From Paractinoplanes polyasparticus (lineage in GTDB: Bacteria > Actinomycetota > Actinomycetes > Mycobacteriales > Micromonosporaceae): 64,000 nt of DNA. Positions 15,412-24,135 of this stretch are shown here, piece by piece. The stretch is taken from assembly GCF_019710575.1 (NCBI RefSeq), contig NZ_JAHWFK010000040.1, positions 62,001 to 126,000 on the forward strand, written 5' to 3'. The notes beneath the pieces were generated by a model. That model was not told the origin of the DNA. It made no database searches and worked only from the letters and a program-made list of their open reading frames with translations. A program made the position numbers and the translations under genes. Each line of letters begins with the position of its first letter. The first letter of the stretch is position 1.

Positions 15412-16014
15412 TGACCGCCGAGCGTTTCGTTCCCGATCCGTCGACGCTGATCAGGTTCGTTCCCTGCTGCCCGGAGCCCCTGGCTGCGCTGTGGTGGTGA
15501 CCGGGCGGGGCGGCATGAACGGGCTGGTGGTCTCGGAGGGTGGCCGGCCATCACGAGTCGATGTGTTCAGTCCCGGGCAGGCCCGGTCCTACCTGCGCCT
15601 GCGCCTCGGCGCGGCGGCGGACACCGACCCCGCCGCCCTGAGGGCGGTCGTCGATCGACGCGGTGGACTGACGCTCGCGCTGGCCATGATCTGTGCCCGG
15701 GCGGCGGCCGTGCCACTCTCCGCGGTCGCCGACGAGTTACGGCGTGACAGCGGCCTCGGCCCGTTCGCCGTCGCGGGGACGCCGCACGATCTTCCGCCCG
15801 CCTGTTCCGCCGGATAGGGCGGTACCCGGCGCTGGAGGTCACACCGGAGGCGGCCGCGGAGCGGGTCGGCTGTGACCCCGCCGAAGGACGCCGTCTGCTG
15901 CGGCTGCTTTGCGACGAGCACTTGATCGTTGAGCGTACCCGGACCGATTCAGCGCCGAGGGTCTCTTCCGCAGGTACGCTGCCGAGCTGGCCGCCACGAA
16001 CGACGGGCCCTGGC
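15412..16014 (+). pseudogene. Remnant of an AfsR/SARP-type NB-ARC regulator
   Basis: Three frames carry consecutive NB-ARC blocks. The first is GCAVVVTGRGGMNGLV through VFSPGQARSYLRLRLG and RGGLTLALAMICARAA. After a shift near 15775 comes ARLFRRIGRYPALEVTPEAA with RRLLRLLCDEHLIVE. After a shift near 15950 comes FSAEGLFRRYAAELAATNDG. These match the sensor/GLPLA, winged-helix and H-D-L-L-R-x-Y-A-A-E parts of AfsR-like proteins. The SARP DNA-binding part, P-loop and TPR region are absent. Borders are approximate. Confidence 0.6.
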
Positions 16015-16434
16015 CGAAGCCGTCAGAAGCGCCCGCTGACGACCGGCGATTCTCCAGGACGTCGACCGCCCGCCCAGGGTCGAGCCGAGCCTGAGCCGCC
16101 TTCTTGATCGCAGTGGTCTCACGGATCCAGTCGGCCACTGCGTCGGCGATGCGGCGTGATGACCCGGGGTCGGCCGGCACGCATCGCGGTCGCTGATGTC
16201 AACCTTCACAATCGCGCTATCGAGAGTTCCCACACTTGGCGAATAGAGCCGGTTGATCGGCCGCCGAAAGGTGTTACGCGGGCTCTCCGAGCGAGGTCGC
16301 GTTGCCACGCGGTTGCCCGTCAAGCCAGCGGTTTACGGGCCAATATAGGGATTTTTGTCCGTCTTGGGAAACGGCCAACTGGGCCACGCGTCAAGAGGAA
16401 TAACATCGACGAGCATCACTTGACTGACGTTTTG

Positions 16435-16446
16435 GTTAACGCTAAC
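16435..16446. promoter_or_regulatory. LacI-type operator palindrome
   Basis: GTTAACGCTAAC is a near-perfect 12-bp palindrome with a central CG, the consensus shape of LacI-family operators that control glycoside hydrolase genes in actinobacteria. It lies 180 nt upstream of the beta-helix glycosidase at 16626 and just ahead of a RicinB remnant. Confidence 0.55.
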
Positions 16447-16478
16447 TTCACGACCACGTGTTTATCAGATCGGCGCGA

Positions 16479-16609
16479 TGCAGATCATGAAGGCCGAGAT
16501 CGGCGGGGACACCAACTCGACCTCCGGGGTCGATCCTGGGGCGAGCGCCGGCCAGTACAGCGATTCCGGCAGCGCCAACCAGCGCTGGAAGATCGTCGTT
16601 GCGGGATGA
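16479..16609 (+). pseudogene. C-terminal fragment of a RicinB-lectin protein
   Basis: A frame ending in TGA at 16607-16609 reads MQIMKAEIGGDTN, then SGVDPGASAGQYSDSGSANQ, then RWKIVVAG. The last part is the closing repeat of RicinB_lectin_2 modules (Q-Y-S-D-x-G-x-A-N-Q-x-W-x-I). No signal peptide or catalytic domain precedes it, so it is probably the tail of a deleted secreted enzyme. A short functional ORF cannot be fully excluded. Confidence 0.45.
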
Positions 16610-16625
16610 GGCAGGAGAGCATCGC

Positions 16626-19316
16626 ATGAGCAGTGCCATCGGCGCCGCGGGGAGATCGCTTCTTGCGGCCACCATGATCATCTCTGCCGCGTCGGCGGTC
16701 GCGGCCGTCACCGGGGAGCCCGCCATGGCCGCGGTCCAGGCGACCTTCTACGTCGCCCCCGACGGCGACGACGGCAACGCCGGGTCGATCACGGCGCCGT
16801 TCCGCACCGTGCAACGCGCGCGGGACGTCGTTCGCACGGCGGCGGCCACCATGACCGGCGACATCCACGTCTACCTCCGCGGCGGCAGTTATCCGGTGAC
16901 CAGCACGATCGAGTTCGGGCCGGAGGACTCCGGCACCGGCACCCATCGGGTTGTCTACGCCGCGTACCCGAATGAGACGCCGGTGCTCGAGGCCGGTGTC
17001 CGGGTGACCGGATGGACCCAGCACAGCGGCAACATCTGGAAGGCCCCGCTCGACCGGGCCGGCAAGCTGCGAGCGCTCTACGTCAACGACAAGCGGGCCT
17101 TCATGGCCTCGAAGACGATCAACTCGCAGGGCTGCTACGGGACGTACACCATCACCGCCGGGCAGGCGCCGTGGGCGTGGGAGTCGGGATCACAGTGCGC
17201 CGGCGCCAAGTACAGCCCGTCCGACTTCCCGGCCGTTGCCGCCAACCAGGACGACATCGAGATCGAGACCGCGACCACCTGGACCTCGGCCATCGTGGGC
17301 GTTCGCCAGGTGACCACCGACGGCGGCAGCCGGGTGGCGCTCTTCCAGCAGCCGGGCGCGGCGATCGCCCAGGGCGCCTTCAACGGCAACGCGCAGGTCG
17401 GCGGCACCCACAAGGTCATGAACGCGTACGAGTTCCTGGACACGCCGAACGAGTTCTACTTCGACAAGTCCAGCCGGACGCTCTACTACTACAAGACCGG
17501 CGCCGATGACCTGTCGTCCGCGTCGGTGTTCGCCCCCGGCACCGTGTCCACGGTGCTGCGGGTCGCCGGCACCTCGACCAGCACCCACGCCCGGAACCTG
17601 ACCTTCACCGGTCTCACCGTGCGGCACTCCGACTGGAACCTCATGACCGTGGCCGGCTCCGTGTACAAGCAAGCGCAGCAGGGCAACCTCAGCGCTATCG
17701 CGTACGCGAAGCAGAACTTCCACGCCTACTACTACCGCAACGTCGACACGGCGCCCGCCATCGTCGCGGTCCAGAACGCCGACGGGATCCTGCTGGAGCG
17801 CAACCGGATCCAGCACACCGGGGCCGACGGCATCAGCATGGTCAACGACGTGCAGGGCAGCCGGCTGATCGGCAACCACACCAGCGACATCGCCGGATCG
17901 GCGATCTCGGTGGGCCACCCGCAGCACGTCTACATCGGCGACCACACGTCGGCCAACCGCGAGAAGTACCCGGTCCAGGTCGAGGGCCTGTGCAAGAACA
18001 TCGAGATCAGGAACAACTATCTGTACGACAGCGCGGTGCTGTTCAACGGGCACAGCCCGATCTCGGCGTACTTCGCGGACACCCTGTCGGTGCAGCACAA
18101 CCGGATCGAGAAGGCGCCCTGGTCCGGCATCACGCTGGGCTGGGGATGGTGGAACTTCGACGGGTCCTCCGGCTCCATCGCGCCCGGCCGGCCCACGACG
18201 ACCGCGCGCAACAACACCGTCAGCCACAACCAGATCGTCGACACGGTGCAGCGCCTCAGCGACACGGCTCCCATCTACACTCTCGGCAGTCAGCCCGGCA
18301 CCACGGTCACCGGCAACTATCTGCAGGGCGTTCCGTCCGGCCACAAGTACGGCCTGCACCCGGACGAAGGCTCGGCGTACATCACCTTCCGCGACAACGT
18401 GCTCAGCGTCGACAAGAACGTCACGTGGCTCATCAATTCCGACGACTTCGGGCGCAAGCACGACCTGAGCATCACGCAGACGTACGGGCCGATCAACAAG
18501 GTGTCCAACAAGAACCTGCCGAACAGCACCGTCCAGGACATCCTCGTCTCGTCCGACTACGTCTGGCCGGCCGCCGCCTACAGCATCGCTGTGAACTCCG
18601 GTATCGAGGACGCGTTCCGGGACATCATGCCGCCGGGCAGCCTCGCCCGTCCGGATCATGTCCTGCCGGCCAGCACGTTCGTCGGCAGCGGGACGTCGTC
18701 GATACCGATCCGCGGCGCCGGCGACGCGAGCAGGAGGGTCTGGCTGGCGCCCGCCGGCACGACCAGCTTCACCGCCGGGCCGACGATGACGACGGCGGAC
18801 GGCACCGCCACCTCGATCGCGGTCCCGTCGGCGTCCGGCGACTACCGGCTCTTCGTTCTCGACGCCCAAGGCAACCGCTCCGCCGAGTCCACGTGGATCG
18901 TCCGGCGGCAGGGCGGCGGTGGCCAGCAGGGCGGGCAGATCGTGGGCGCCCAGTCCGGCCGTTGCGTCGACGTGCCCGGCGGCGCGACGGCCAACGGCAC
19001 CCAGGTGCAGCTGTCGGACTGCGACGGCAGCGCCAAGCAACAGTGGGCCTACACCGCCGGCAGACAACTGATGGTGTACGGCAACAAGTGCCTCGACGCT
19101 TCCGGCAACGGCACGGCCAACGGCACCGCCGTCATCATCTGGGACTGCCACGGCGCGCCCAACCAGCAGTGGAACGTCAACGCCGACGGAACCATCACCA
19201 CCGCCCAATCCGGCCTGTGCCTCGACGCCGCCAACGCCGGCACTGCGAACGGCACCAAGGTGATCCTGTGGTCGTGCAACAGCGGCGCCAACCAGCGATG
19301 GACTCGGACCAGCTAG
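16626..19316 (+). CDS. Secreted right-handed beta-helix glycosidase with RicinB domain (GH141-like)
   Basis: An 896-residue secreted protein. The signal peptide ends near residue 35 (AMAA). The body opens with TFYVAPDGDDGNAGSITAPF and RTVQRARDVVR, then VYLRGGSYPVTSTIEFGPED: the N-terminal pattern of beta-helix carbohydrate enzymes, most like GH141. Repeated N-x-I/H-N-x-I turns of a parallel beta-helix fill residues 290-620. After a linker, residues 770-896 form a RicinB/CBM13 trefoil with three QSGRCVD/GNKCLDA/QSGLCLDA repeats and Q-Q-W motifs for sugar binding. The ribosome site AGGAG precedes ATG 16626. The substrate, possibly fucose- or xylan-containing plant polysaccharide, is not determined. 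Confidence 0.8.
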   Translation: MSSAIGAAGRSLLAATMIISAASAVAAVTGEPAMAAVQATFYVAPDGDDGNAGSITAPFRTVQRARDVVRTAAATMTGDIHVYLRGGSYPVTSTIEFGPEDSGTGTHRVVYAAYPNETPVLEAGVRVTGWTQHSGNIWKAPLDRAGKLRALYVNDKRAFMASKTINSQGCYGTYTITAGQAPWAWESGSQCAGAKYSPSDFPAVAANQDDIEIETATTWTSAIVGVRQVTTDGGSRVALFQQPGAAIAQGAFNGNAQVGGTHKVMNAYEFLDTPNEFYFDKSSRTLYYYKTGADDLSSASVFAPGTVSTVLRVAGTSTSTHARNLTFTGLTVRHSDWNLMTVAGSVYKQAQQGNLSAIAYAKQNFHAYYYRNVDTAPAIVAVQNADGILLERNRIQHTGADGISMVNDVQGSRLIGNHTSDIAGSAISVGHPQHVYIGDHTSANREKYPVQVEGLCKNIEIRNNYLYDSAVLFNGHSPISAYFADTLSVQHNRIEKAPWSGITLGWGWWNFDGSSGSIAPGRPTTTARNNTVSHNQIVDTVQRLSDTAPIYTLGSQPGTTVTGNYLQGVPSGHKYGLHPDEGSAYITFRDNVLSVDKNVTWLINSDDFGRKHDLSITQTYGPINKVSNKNLPNSTVQDILVSSDYVWPAAAYSIAVNSGIEDAFRDIMPPGSLARPDHVLPASTFVGSGTSSIPIRGAGDASRRVWLAPAGTTSFTAGPTMTTADGTATSIAVPSASGDYRLFVLDAQGNRSAESTWIVRRQGGGGQQGGQIVGAQSGRCVDVPGGATANGTQVQLSDCDGSAKQQWAYTAGRQLMVYGNKCLDASGNGTANGTAVIIWDCHGAPNQQWNVNADGTITTAQSGLCLDAANAGTANGTKVILWSCNSGANQRWTRTS

Positions 19317-19712
19317 ACACCTTTTGCGGTCAGGGTCTGGTTGGTATCGGTGTTGATAGACCTGTTCCGGCGAAGAAGCCGTCGATGGGGCCGGTCCGGT
19401 ACTGCATGCGGGTGAGGCGGTTTTTCACTCGCCTGACGATGAGCACACAAGAAAGACGCCCAGGCGCCAGGAGCCAGGGCGGCTCAGCTGAAGGCGATCA
19501 ACAGTTCGTGTTTCGGAGGTTTCCTGGCGGTGCGACAAGCGGTTCGAGGATGCTCGGACGCCGGTGACAGCCGGACGGGGCCGGAAGAGCACCGATCCGC
19601 CCCCGCCGGCGTCGGCCTCGTCGGCCCTTAACGATTTGAGCATTCGAACCTGTTGTCGGCCCGATAAGCCGGCAGGGGTCGTGGCGCCCGCTGGCCGAGT
19701 ATCAGGTTCATG
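19317..19712. other. Gene-free stretch, nothing recognised
   Basis: Both strands hold only short frames without family similarity. A minus-strand frame at 19325-19445 (RVKNRLTRMQYRTGPIDGFF) looks protein-like but could not be assigned. Confidence 0.3.
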
Positions 19713-20093
19713 TCAGTCGAGTAGATGGTTTCCACCTGTGAGCAGGCGCGGAATCAGTAACCGGAGCGCACTCGCCTGCGCCGCCAAAGACTTCTGTACA
19801 CCTGGGCGGCTCAGCGCGCTCGTGCGCGATTGGCCGGCCCCTTCCAGCTTCGCCTTGGCGATCAACTGCCACACAGAATCGTGGCGCTTACGGCCGTCGC
19901 GGTCCAGCCATACGAACGTGTCGACAGTCTTATTGCGATCCTCGAGGACGATCCAGACTTGCCACGGACCGGACGAGTAGCCGACGTATCCTTCCGCTGC
20001 CGTGTCTGGCCCGGAGAAACCGAACTCCTCCACTACGAACCCGAACGCCGAAGCGGCATCCTCCGTGAATCGTTCGATACGAGCCTTAGTCAT
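19713..20093 (-). CDS. Hypothetical protein
   Basis: A 126-residue soluble protein not assigned to a known family. The first 80 residues look like an alpha/beta domain (EEFGFSGPDTAAEGYVGYSS, WQVWIVLEDRNKTVDTFVWL). This pattern is reminiscent of small immunity-like proteins. The tail is basic and possibly disordered. It is flanked by gene-poor DNA on both sides, so context gives no hint. Confidence 0.5.
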   Translation of the reverse strand: MTKARIERFTEDAASAFGFVVEEFGFSGPDTAAEGYVGYSSGPWQVWIVLEDRNKTVDTFVWLDRDGRKRHDSVWQLIAKAKLEGAGQSRTSALSRPGVQKSLAAQASALRLLIPRLLTGGNHLLD

Positions 20094-20567
20094 ATCTATT
20101 CCTCAACAGCATCCGATACGAAAGGCCCCGGACCGTCCTGTGAGCCGGCCGCTACTTGTGCGGACCGTCTCAGCGGGACGCCCACCTCGGCGTCGTCGCT
20201 AGAGCTCGAACCGGACTTGAGCGGTGTGAGCATATGTCATCTTCTTGGGCTCGCCAGGAGGCGCAGATGATTCGTTGGTCGGGGACCGCTGAGATGAGGT
20301 GGGGCATACGCGACGCCGGGCCGGCCCGCGGGGCACTCAGAAGTGACGTCGTACCGCTATGGAGTGAGGCGGGCCAGCGCCGGCTGGTTGAACGCGAAGC
20401 CGTAGCACCAGGAGAGGCATCGTCGAGCGCGACTACGCGTGTTACCGGCGGGGGCCGCTTTCAGGGTGAGCTCGATGGTTGACGCCGAACGGATTAGCCG
20501 GGTCAGCCGCCGGTGGTCGGCAATTCGCCCGATCACGCGCTTATCGCTCAACTGACACTCTGGCTTC
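20094..20567. other. Gene-poor stretch with one doubtful small frame
   Basis: No recognised gene. An AGGAGG at about 20260 precedes an ATG at 20269 that opens 71 codons rich in Arg, Gly and Ser. Composition is non-committal and no similarity is apparent, so it is not called as a gene. Confidence 0.25.
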
Positions 20568-20975
20568 ATGACTTCCAGCGATCCGTCGCCACCGCCGAGA
20601 TCGGCCTTCCGGGAGCGCAAGGACCTGGTCTCCTACGGTGCGGTGGCGGCGGTCGTCGCGGCGGTCACCGGGGTGACCGCCCTCGCCATCGACCTGATCA
20701 CTGTCCAGTTCGGAGGCGTCACCGAGCCCCGCCTGGCCCCGATCTTCACCCCGGCGCTGTTGATCGGCCTGATCTGCGGCCGAGTATCGGCACGAACCGT
20801 GGCCGGCCGGACCGCCATGCACCTGAGCTGGGCCCCGTTCGTCGTCACCCTGATCATCCTGGCCGTTGTGAACAAAGATGATCTGTCGGCCGACTTCCTG
20901 CGTGCGTTCTGCGGCACCGTGTTCGGAATGATCACAGGCGCGGGTGACGTCGTCGAGGCGGCCGTGAAGGGCTGA
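20568..20975 (+). CDS. Small membrane protein of unknown function
   Basis: A 135-residue protein. After a charged N-terminus (PPRSAFRERKDLV) there are three or four hydrophobic segments: AVAAVVAAVTGVTALAIDLI, FTPALLIGLICG, APFVVTLIILAVV and a weaker C-terminal one. No family could be named. It is convergent with the NIPSNAP gene, 9 nt between stops. Confidence 0.6.
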   Translation: MTSSDPSPPPRSAFRERKDLVSYGAVAAVVAAVTGVTALAIDLITVQFGGVTEPRLAPIFTPALLIGLICGRVSARTVAGRTAMHLSWAPFVVTLIILAVVNKDDLSADFLRAFCGTVFGMITGAGDVVEAAVKG

Positions 20976-20984
20976 GAGTGACGC

Positions 20985-21302
20985 TCAGGCCAGGGGAGAT
21001 CCGGCGACCGGATCGAGCAGCAGTTCCTCGATGCCGACGATGTCGCTGACGTCGAAGCTCCGCATGTCCGCCGCCAGTTCGGTGCTTGCCGCGTAAGCGG
21101 TGATGAACTCGGCGGGGTCGACGCCCTCCCGGAACGAGAGCAGGGCGATCAGGCGGTGCGCGCCGGCCTGGTGATCGGTCCAGAAGCCCTGCACGGTGAT
21201 GCCGAACGAGGGCATGCTGGTGATGTGCCGCGGCCACTGCACGGTGGCGTACTGCTGGAGCGCTTCTGCCGTACGCAGGGTGTAGATCCTGATCTGGTGC
21301 AT
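20985..21302 (-). CDS. NIPSNAP family protein
   Basis: A 105-residue single-domain protein starting MHQIRIYTLRTAEALQQYA and containing WPRHITSMPSFGI, GFWTD and LIALLSFREG, the ferredoxin-like dimeric fold of NIPSNAP proteins. It follows the SnoaL-like gene by 78 nt on the same strand and is probably in its operon. NIPSNAP/SnoaL pairs often belong to small oxidative pathways; the substrate is unknown. Confidence 0.75.
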   Translation of the reverse strand: MHQIRIYTLRTAEALQQYATVQWPRHITSMPSFGITVQGFWTDHQAGAHRLIALLSFREGVDPAEFITAYAASTELAADMRSFDVSDIVGIEELLLDPVAGSPLA

Positions 21303-21380
21303 GATCGAATTCCGCTCCGGGTGGGAGGTCGGTTGTGGATGCTCAGGCCCACGCCGAGCAGGCGCGGTGAGCGGGTGGAG

Positions 21381-21851
21381 CTACGCCCCGGTGGCGGCTT
21401 TCTCGGCGGCCTCGATCGCCGACTTGAAGTCGGGGCCGGCCCCGATCTGGGCGAGCAGCACATTTGCCGCGTTGTAGCAGTTGAAGCTTTCGATTTTTCC
21501 GTCACGGAGATACCAGAGATCTGCCGTCGGCACGTCGATACGGTTACCGGTCGGCGGGATGTCGCCGATCGGAGTCGGGAACTTGCCGAGATGCGTTCCC
21601 TGGATTCGCAGTTCGACAGCAACGACATCGCCGAGCGAATGCACTTCGAGCAGCTCGCGATGGACGTCGGGAAAAACGCCGACGAGGCCCGCCAGCGCCT
21701 GAGGAATCTGGTCTCCGCGGAAGGTCAGTGAATTCGGCATGTCGTTGAACGTGCCGTCTTCGGTGAACAGGGCGCGAAAACCGTCTCCGTCGAGGACGCT
21801 TCCTTCCGACAGCCGGTATGCCTCGCGAACAACCTCTTCGTTGCTTTTCAC
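21381..21851 (-). CDS. NTF2/SnoaL-like protein
   Basis: A 156-residue protein from GTG 21851, preceded by a GAGGAAGAG ribosome site. Features are EEVVREAYRLSEG, FTEDGTFNDMPNSLTFRG, VVAVELRIQGTHLG, ADLWYLRDGKIESFNCYNAA: a SnoaL fold with the D-G-T-F and W-Y-x-x-D-G-K-I signatures. It is the first gene of a two-gene operon with NIPSNAP, and a perfect palindrome sits 77 nt upstream. Confidence 0.8.
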   Translation of the reverse strand: MKSNEEVVREAYRLSEGSVLDGDGFRALFTEDGTFNDMPNSLTFRGDQIPQALAGLVGVFPDVHRELLEVHSLGDVVAVELRIQGTHLGKFPTPIGDIPPTGNRIDVPTADLWYLRDGKIESFNCYNAANVLLAQIGAGPDFKSAIEAAEKAATGA

Positions 21852-21927
21852 TTCTGCTCTTCCTCGATCCTTGGTGCTGCTACGACGGGGTCTCATGGGT
21901 GCGCGCCTCAATCAAGCTAACAGGTTC

Positions 21928-21943
21928 TTGACCGTACGGTCAA
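21928..21943. promoter_or_regulatory. Perfect 16-bp palindrome, TetR-type operator
   Basis: TTGACCGTACGGTCAA reads identically on both strands, in the classic form of a TetR-family operator. It lies upstream of the SnoaL-NIPSNAP operon. The only TetR sequence nearby is the truncated remnant at 22800-23032. Confidence 0.65.
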
Positions 21944-22109
21944 TAACTTCGGCGTTGTCACCGCGGTCGCACTCGACGCGCTTCGCATGCTCCACGGTCA
22001 GCGGATGGAAGAGGGCAAGGATTGCCCGGTGCGGGAATGAGTGCTGACGTCCGGCCACTGTCTTGGCGCACTCTCTTCAGCAGTTCGCGCCTGCGTGGGC
22101 GGGCGTCCA

Positions 22110-22800
22110 TCAAGGCGCGCTGCGGACCGGCTCGTCCCACTCGATGTGGTGGTCGTAGATCCACTGGCTCGGGTCGTTGCCGGTGCGGGCCATCCGTTTC
22201 ATGGCCAGGCTCATGACCAGGTCGCGGGGTGGCCGGGCGATCGGGCCGAGCGCCTTCCAGCCGCCGGTTCGCCGGTCCTGCTCGACGACACGTTCCACCC
22301 GCGCCCGGCGCCGCTGCTCGTGGGCGGCGACGCCGACTCGATGGTGCCGGAGTCGCGCAGGCTCTGGGCCAGCACCATCGCGTCCTCGATGGCCATCGCG
22401 GCGCCCTGCCCGATCGAGGGGGCGCTGGCGTGGACCGCATCGCCGATGACGATCATCCGGCCGCGGTGCCAGCTCGGCAGGGCGGGGACGTCATAGGTGT
22501 TCCAGCCCGCGAAGATCTTGTCGGTGGCCGCAATGATGCTTGTCACGGGTCCGCCACTGGGCCGGGGTGATCGCAGCGAGCTCGGCCGGGGTGGGTTCGG
22601 TGGCGCTCGGCGGGTTCGCCACCCACCAGACCTCCCCCGTTCGGATGGGCGGTGTAGGCCATGAAGCAACGCCGGCCGAAGAGCGCGTTCATCGTGCCCA
22701 GCTCGCCGGGCACCGTGACGCCCCTGGCGTAGCCGCCGGTGTTGAGCAGTCGGGCGAATCGCGTGCCCGCGCGGTTGAGCACGAACCGTGGTCCGGCCGC
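22110..22800 (-). pseudogene. FAD-dependent monooxygenase, 3' half only, frameshifted
   Basis: Read leftward, three frames supply consecutive blocks of a PheA/TfdB-type flavin monooxygenase: ARLLNTGGYARGV with MNALFGRRCFMAY; then IFAGWNTYDVPALPSWHRGR and MIVIGDAVHASAPSIGQGAA (the GD motif that binds FAD); then MERVVEQDRRTGGWKALGP to a terminal EWDEPVRSAP. The N-terminal GxGxxG dinucleotide fold is absent. Similarity stops near 22800, where a plus-strand TetR remnant starts. Confidence 0.7.
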
Positions 22801-23032
22801 CTCTGGGGAGTCGGTTGCCGCGTACAGCGCGCTGCTCGGCAATCTCGTCGACGCGCAGCGGTTTCCGGCGCTGCGGGCGGCCGCCGACGCGGGCGCTTTC
22901 GACTATCCGGCGGACGCCGCCGAGGAAGAACAACAGTTCACGTACGCGTTCGGCCTCGAACGCATCCTGGACGGCGTGGCCGCCCTCATTCAACGCCGAG
23001 CCGACCAGGCAGCACTCCCGCCGACGCCATGA
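22800..23032 (+). pseudogene. TetR-family regulator, C-terminal remnant
   Basis: The plus strand reads SVAAYSALLGNLVDAQRFPA, LRAAADAGAFDYPADAAEEE and FTYAFGLERILDGVAALIQR to a stop at 23032. This is the standard C-terminal dimerisation and ligand domain of TetR proteins (F-x-F-G-L-x-R-I-L-D-G). The DNA-binding half is missing. It was evidently the divergent regulator of the truncated monooxygenase to its left. Confidence 0.65.
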
Positions 23033-23089
23033 GCGCGGCCGTGACTTGGCCCGTACCCGCGTTGATCCAAGGGATGGGCACGTCTTGAT

Positions 23090-23420
23090 GTGCCGAGGGG
23101 GCTGTGTGCCACCGGAGTGCGTTGTGTCGCGGACCGAGAGGAAATCGATGTCGGGGCGGTTCCAGTAGCGGGTCACGTGACGGGGAGCAGCGTGACGATC
23201 TCTCCGGTGCTGATCAGGGCGAGGTGCTCCTCCTCGCTGCGCACCACCGGGCCGCGCTCGATCACTCTGCCCGTACGGGTGTCGATCTCGCCGCCGCGAA
23301 GTCCGGGGAACAAGTCGACGAAGGAGGCCTGCTGCAGGTAGAGCCTCCATCGTGGATGGCGAGCGCGGAAGGTTGCCCAGATCGGACAGCATGCCGACGC
23401 GTAGCACGAGGCTGATCCCC
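23090..23420 (-). pseudogene. LysR-family regulator, C-terminal remnant
   Basis: Minus-strand frames give SFVDLFPGLRGGEIDTRTG and ERGPVVRSEEEHLALISTGE with IVTLLPVT up to a stop at 23173. Another frame continues YWNRPDIDFLSVRDTTHSG. This is the effector domain of LysR regulators (V-V-R-x-x-E-x-L-A-L-I-x-x-G, then Y-x-R-P-D-I-x-F). No HTH domain is found. It is frameshifted and truncated at both ends. Confidence 0.55.
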
Positions 23421-23538
23421 AAGGCGAGCCGGCCGGCGGCGGAAGTCCCAGGTCAGCGCGCATCGATAACCCGTGCGCTATCCGGGACGGCCGAAGTCGT
23501 CGTTGGTCGGAACATGGATCCTCGGCACAGCCGGCACC

Positions 23539-24028
23539 ATGACCATGGACCTGACCACGACGCATGCCAGGCACGATGCCGTACGCCGGGAACTGCGGCA
23601 CATCGCCCGTGTCACCATCCGGATCGACGATGATCCGCGGCGGGTCCTGCGCACGGCAAGCGGTTGGCGGACGTTCAAGCGGACCGTGCGCAGCCGTCAC
23701 CGTGCGGAGGACGAGGTGCTGTGGCCGGCGCTGCGCCGCCGGCTTGCCCACCGGCCGCGACCTGGTGCTGCTGGAAGTGATGGAGGCCGAACACGCGGCC
23801 ATCGGCCGGCTCATCGGCGCGGTCGACGGCCTGCCGGCCGATCCCGCAGCCGACCTTGCGCGCCTCGGGTCCCTGACGGACTCCCTCGTCATCGGGGTGA
23901 ACGGACACCTCGCGCACGTGGAACAGACCGTGCTGCCGTTGATCCAGAAGACCCTGACCACAACGGAATGGGCGGCGTTCGAGCAAGCCGACAGCGAGCA
24001 CGGTGTCAGAGGCGCGTCAGTGCCATGA
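23539..24028 (+). pseudogene. Hemerythrin-domain protein with a frameshift
   Basis: From ATG 23539 the frame gives TTTHARHDAVRRELRHIARV and a RHRAEDEVLWPALRRRLAH segment with the expected H-x-x-x-E iron ligands. About 23750 the reading must shift by one extra base to continue LEVMEAEHAAIGRLIGAVDG and GHLAHVEQTVLPLI (the remaining H-x-x-x-E and H ligands). It ends at 24028. Both halves together make a complete DUF/hemerythrin protein of about 163 residues, so a single-base error is possible. Confidence 0.65.
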
Positions 24029-24135
24029 CCGTCCGGTGTCAGCGCGGCGGGCGATCGTTTCTTCCGTGGCCGGCCATCGACCACATCCACATTCACGGTA
24101 AGCGCCCCGTCAGCGGGGACGAACCTCAGGAGAGC

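Noticed and set aside
15839..16180. 113-codon minus-strand frame (MPADPGSSRRIADAVADWI start)
   Set aside because: Looks protein-like at its start but overlaps the AfsR remnant and has no recognisable family or ribosome site.
17190..19208. 672-codon minus-strand frame opposite the beta-helix enzyme
   Set aside because: Composition is Val/Asp/Arg/Gly-rich without domains, and it mirrors the codons of the real gene.
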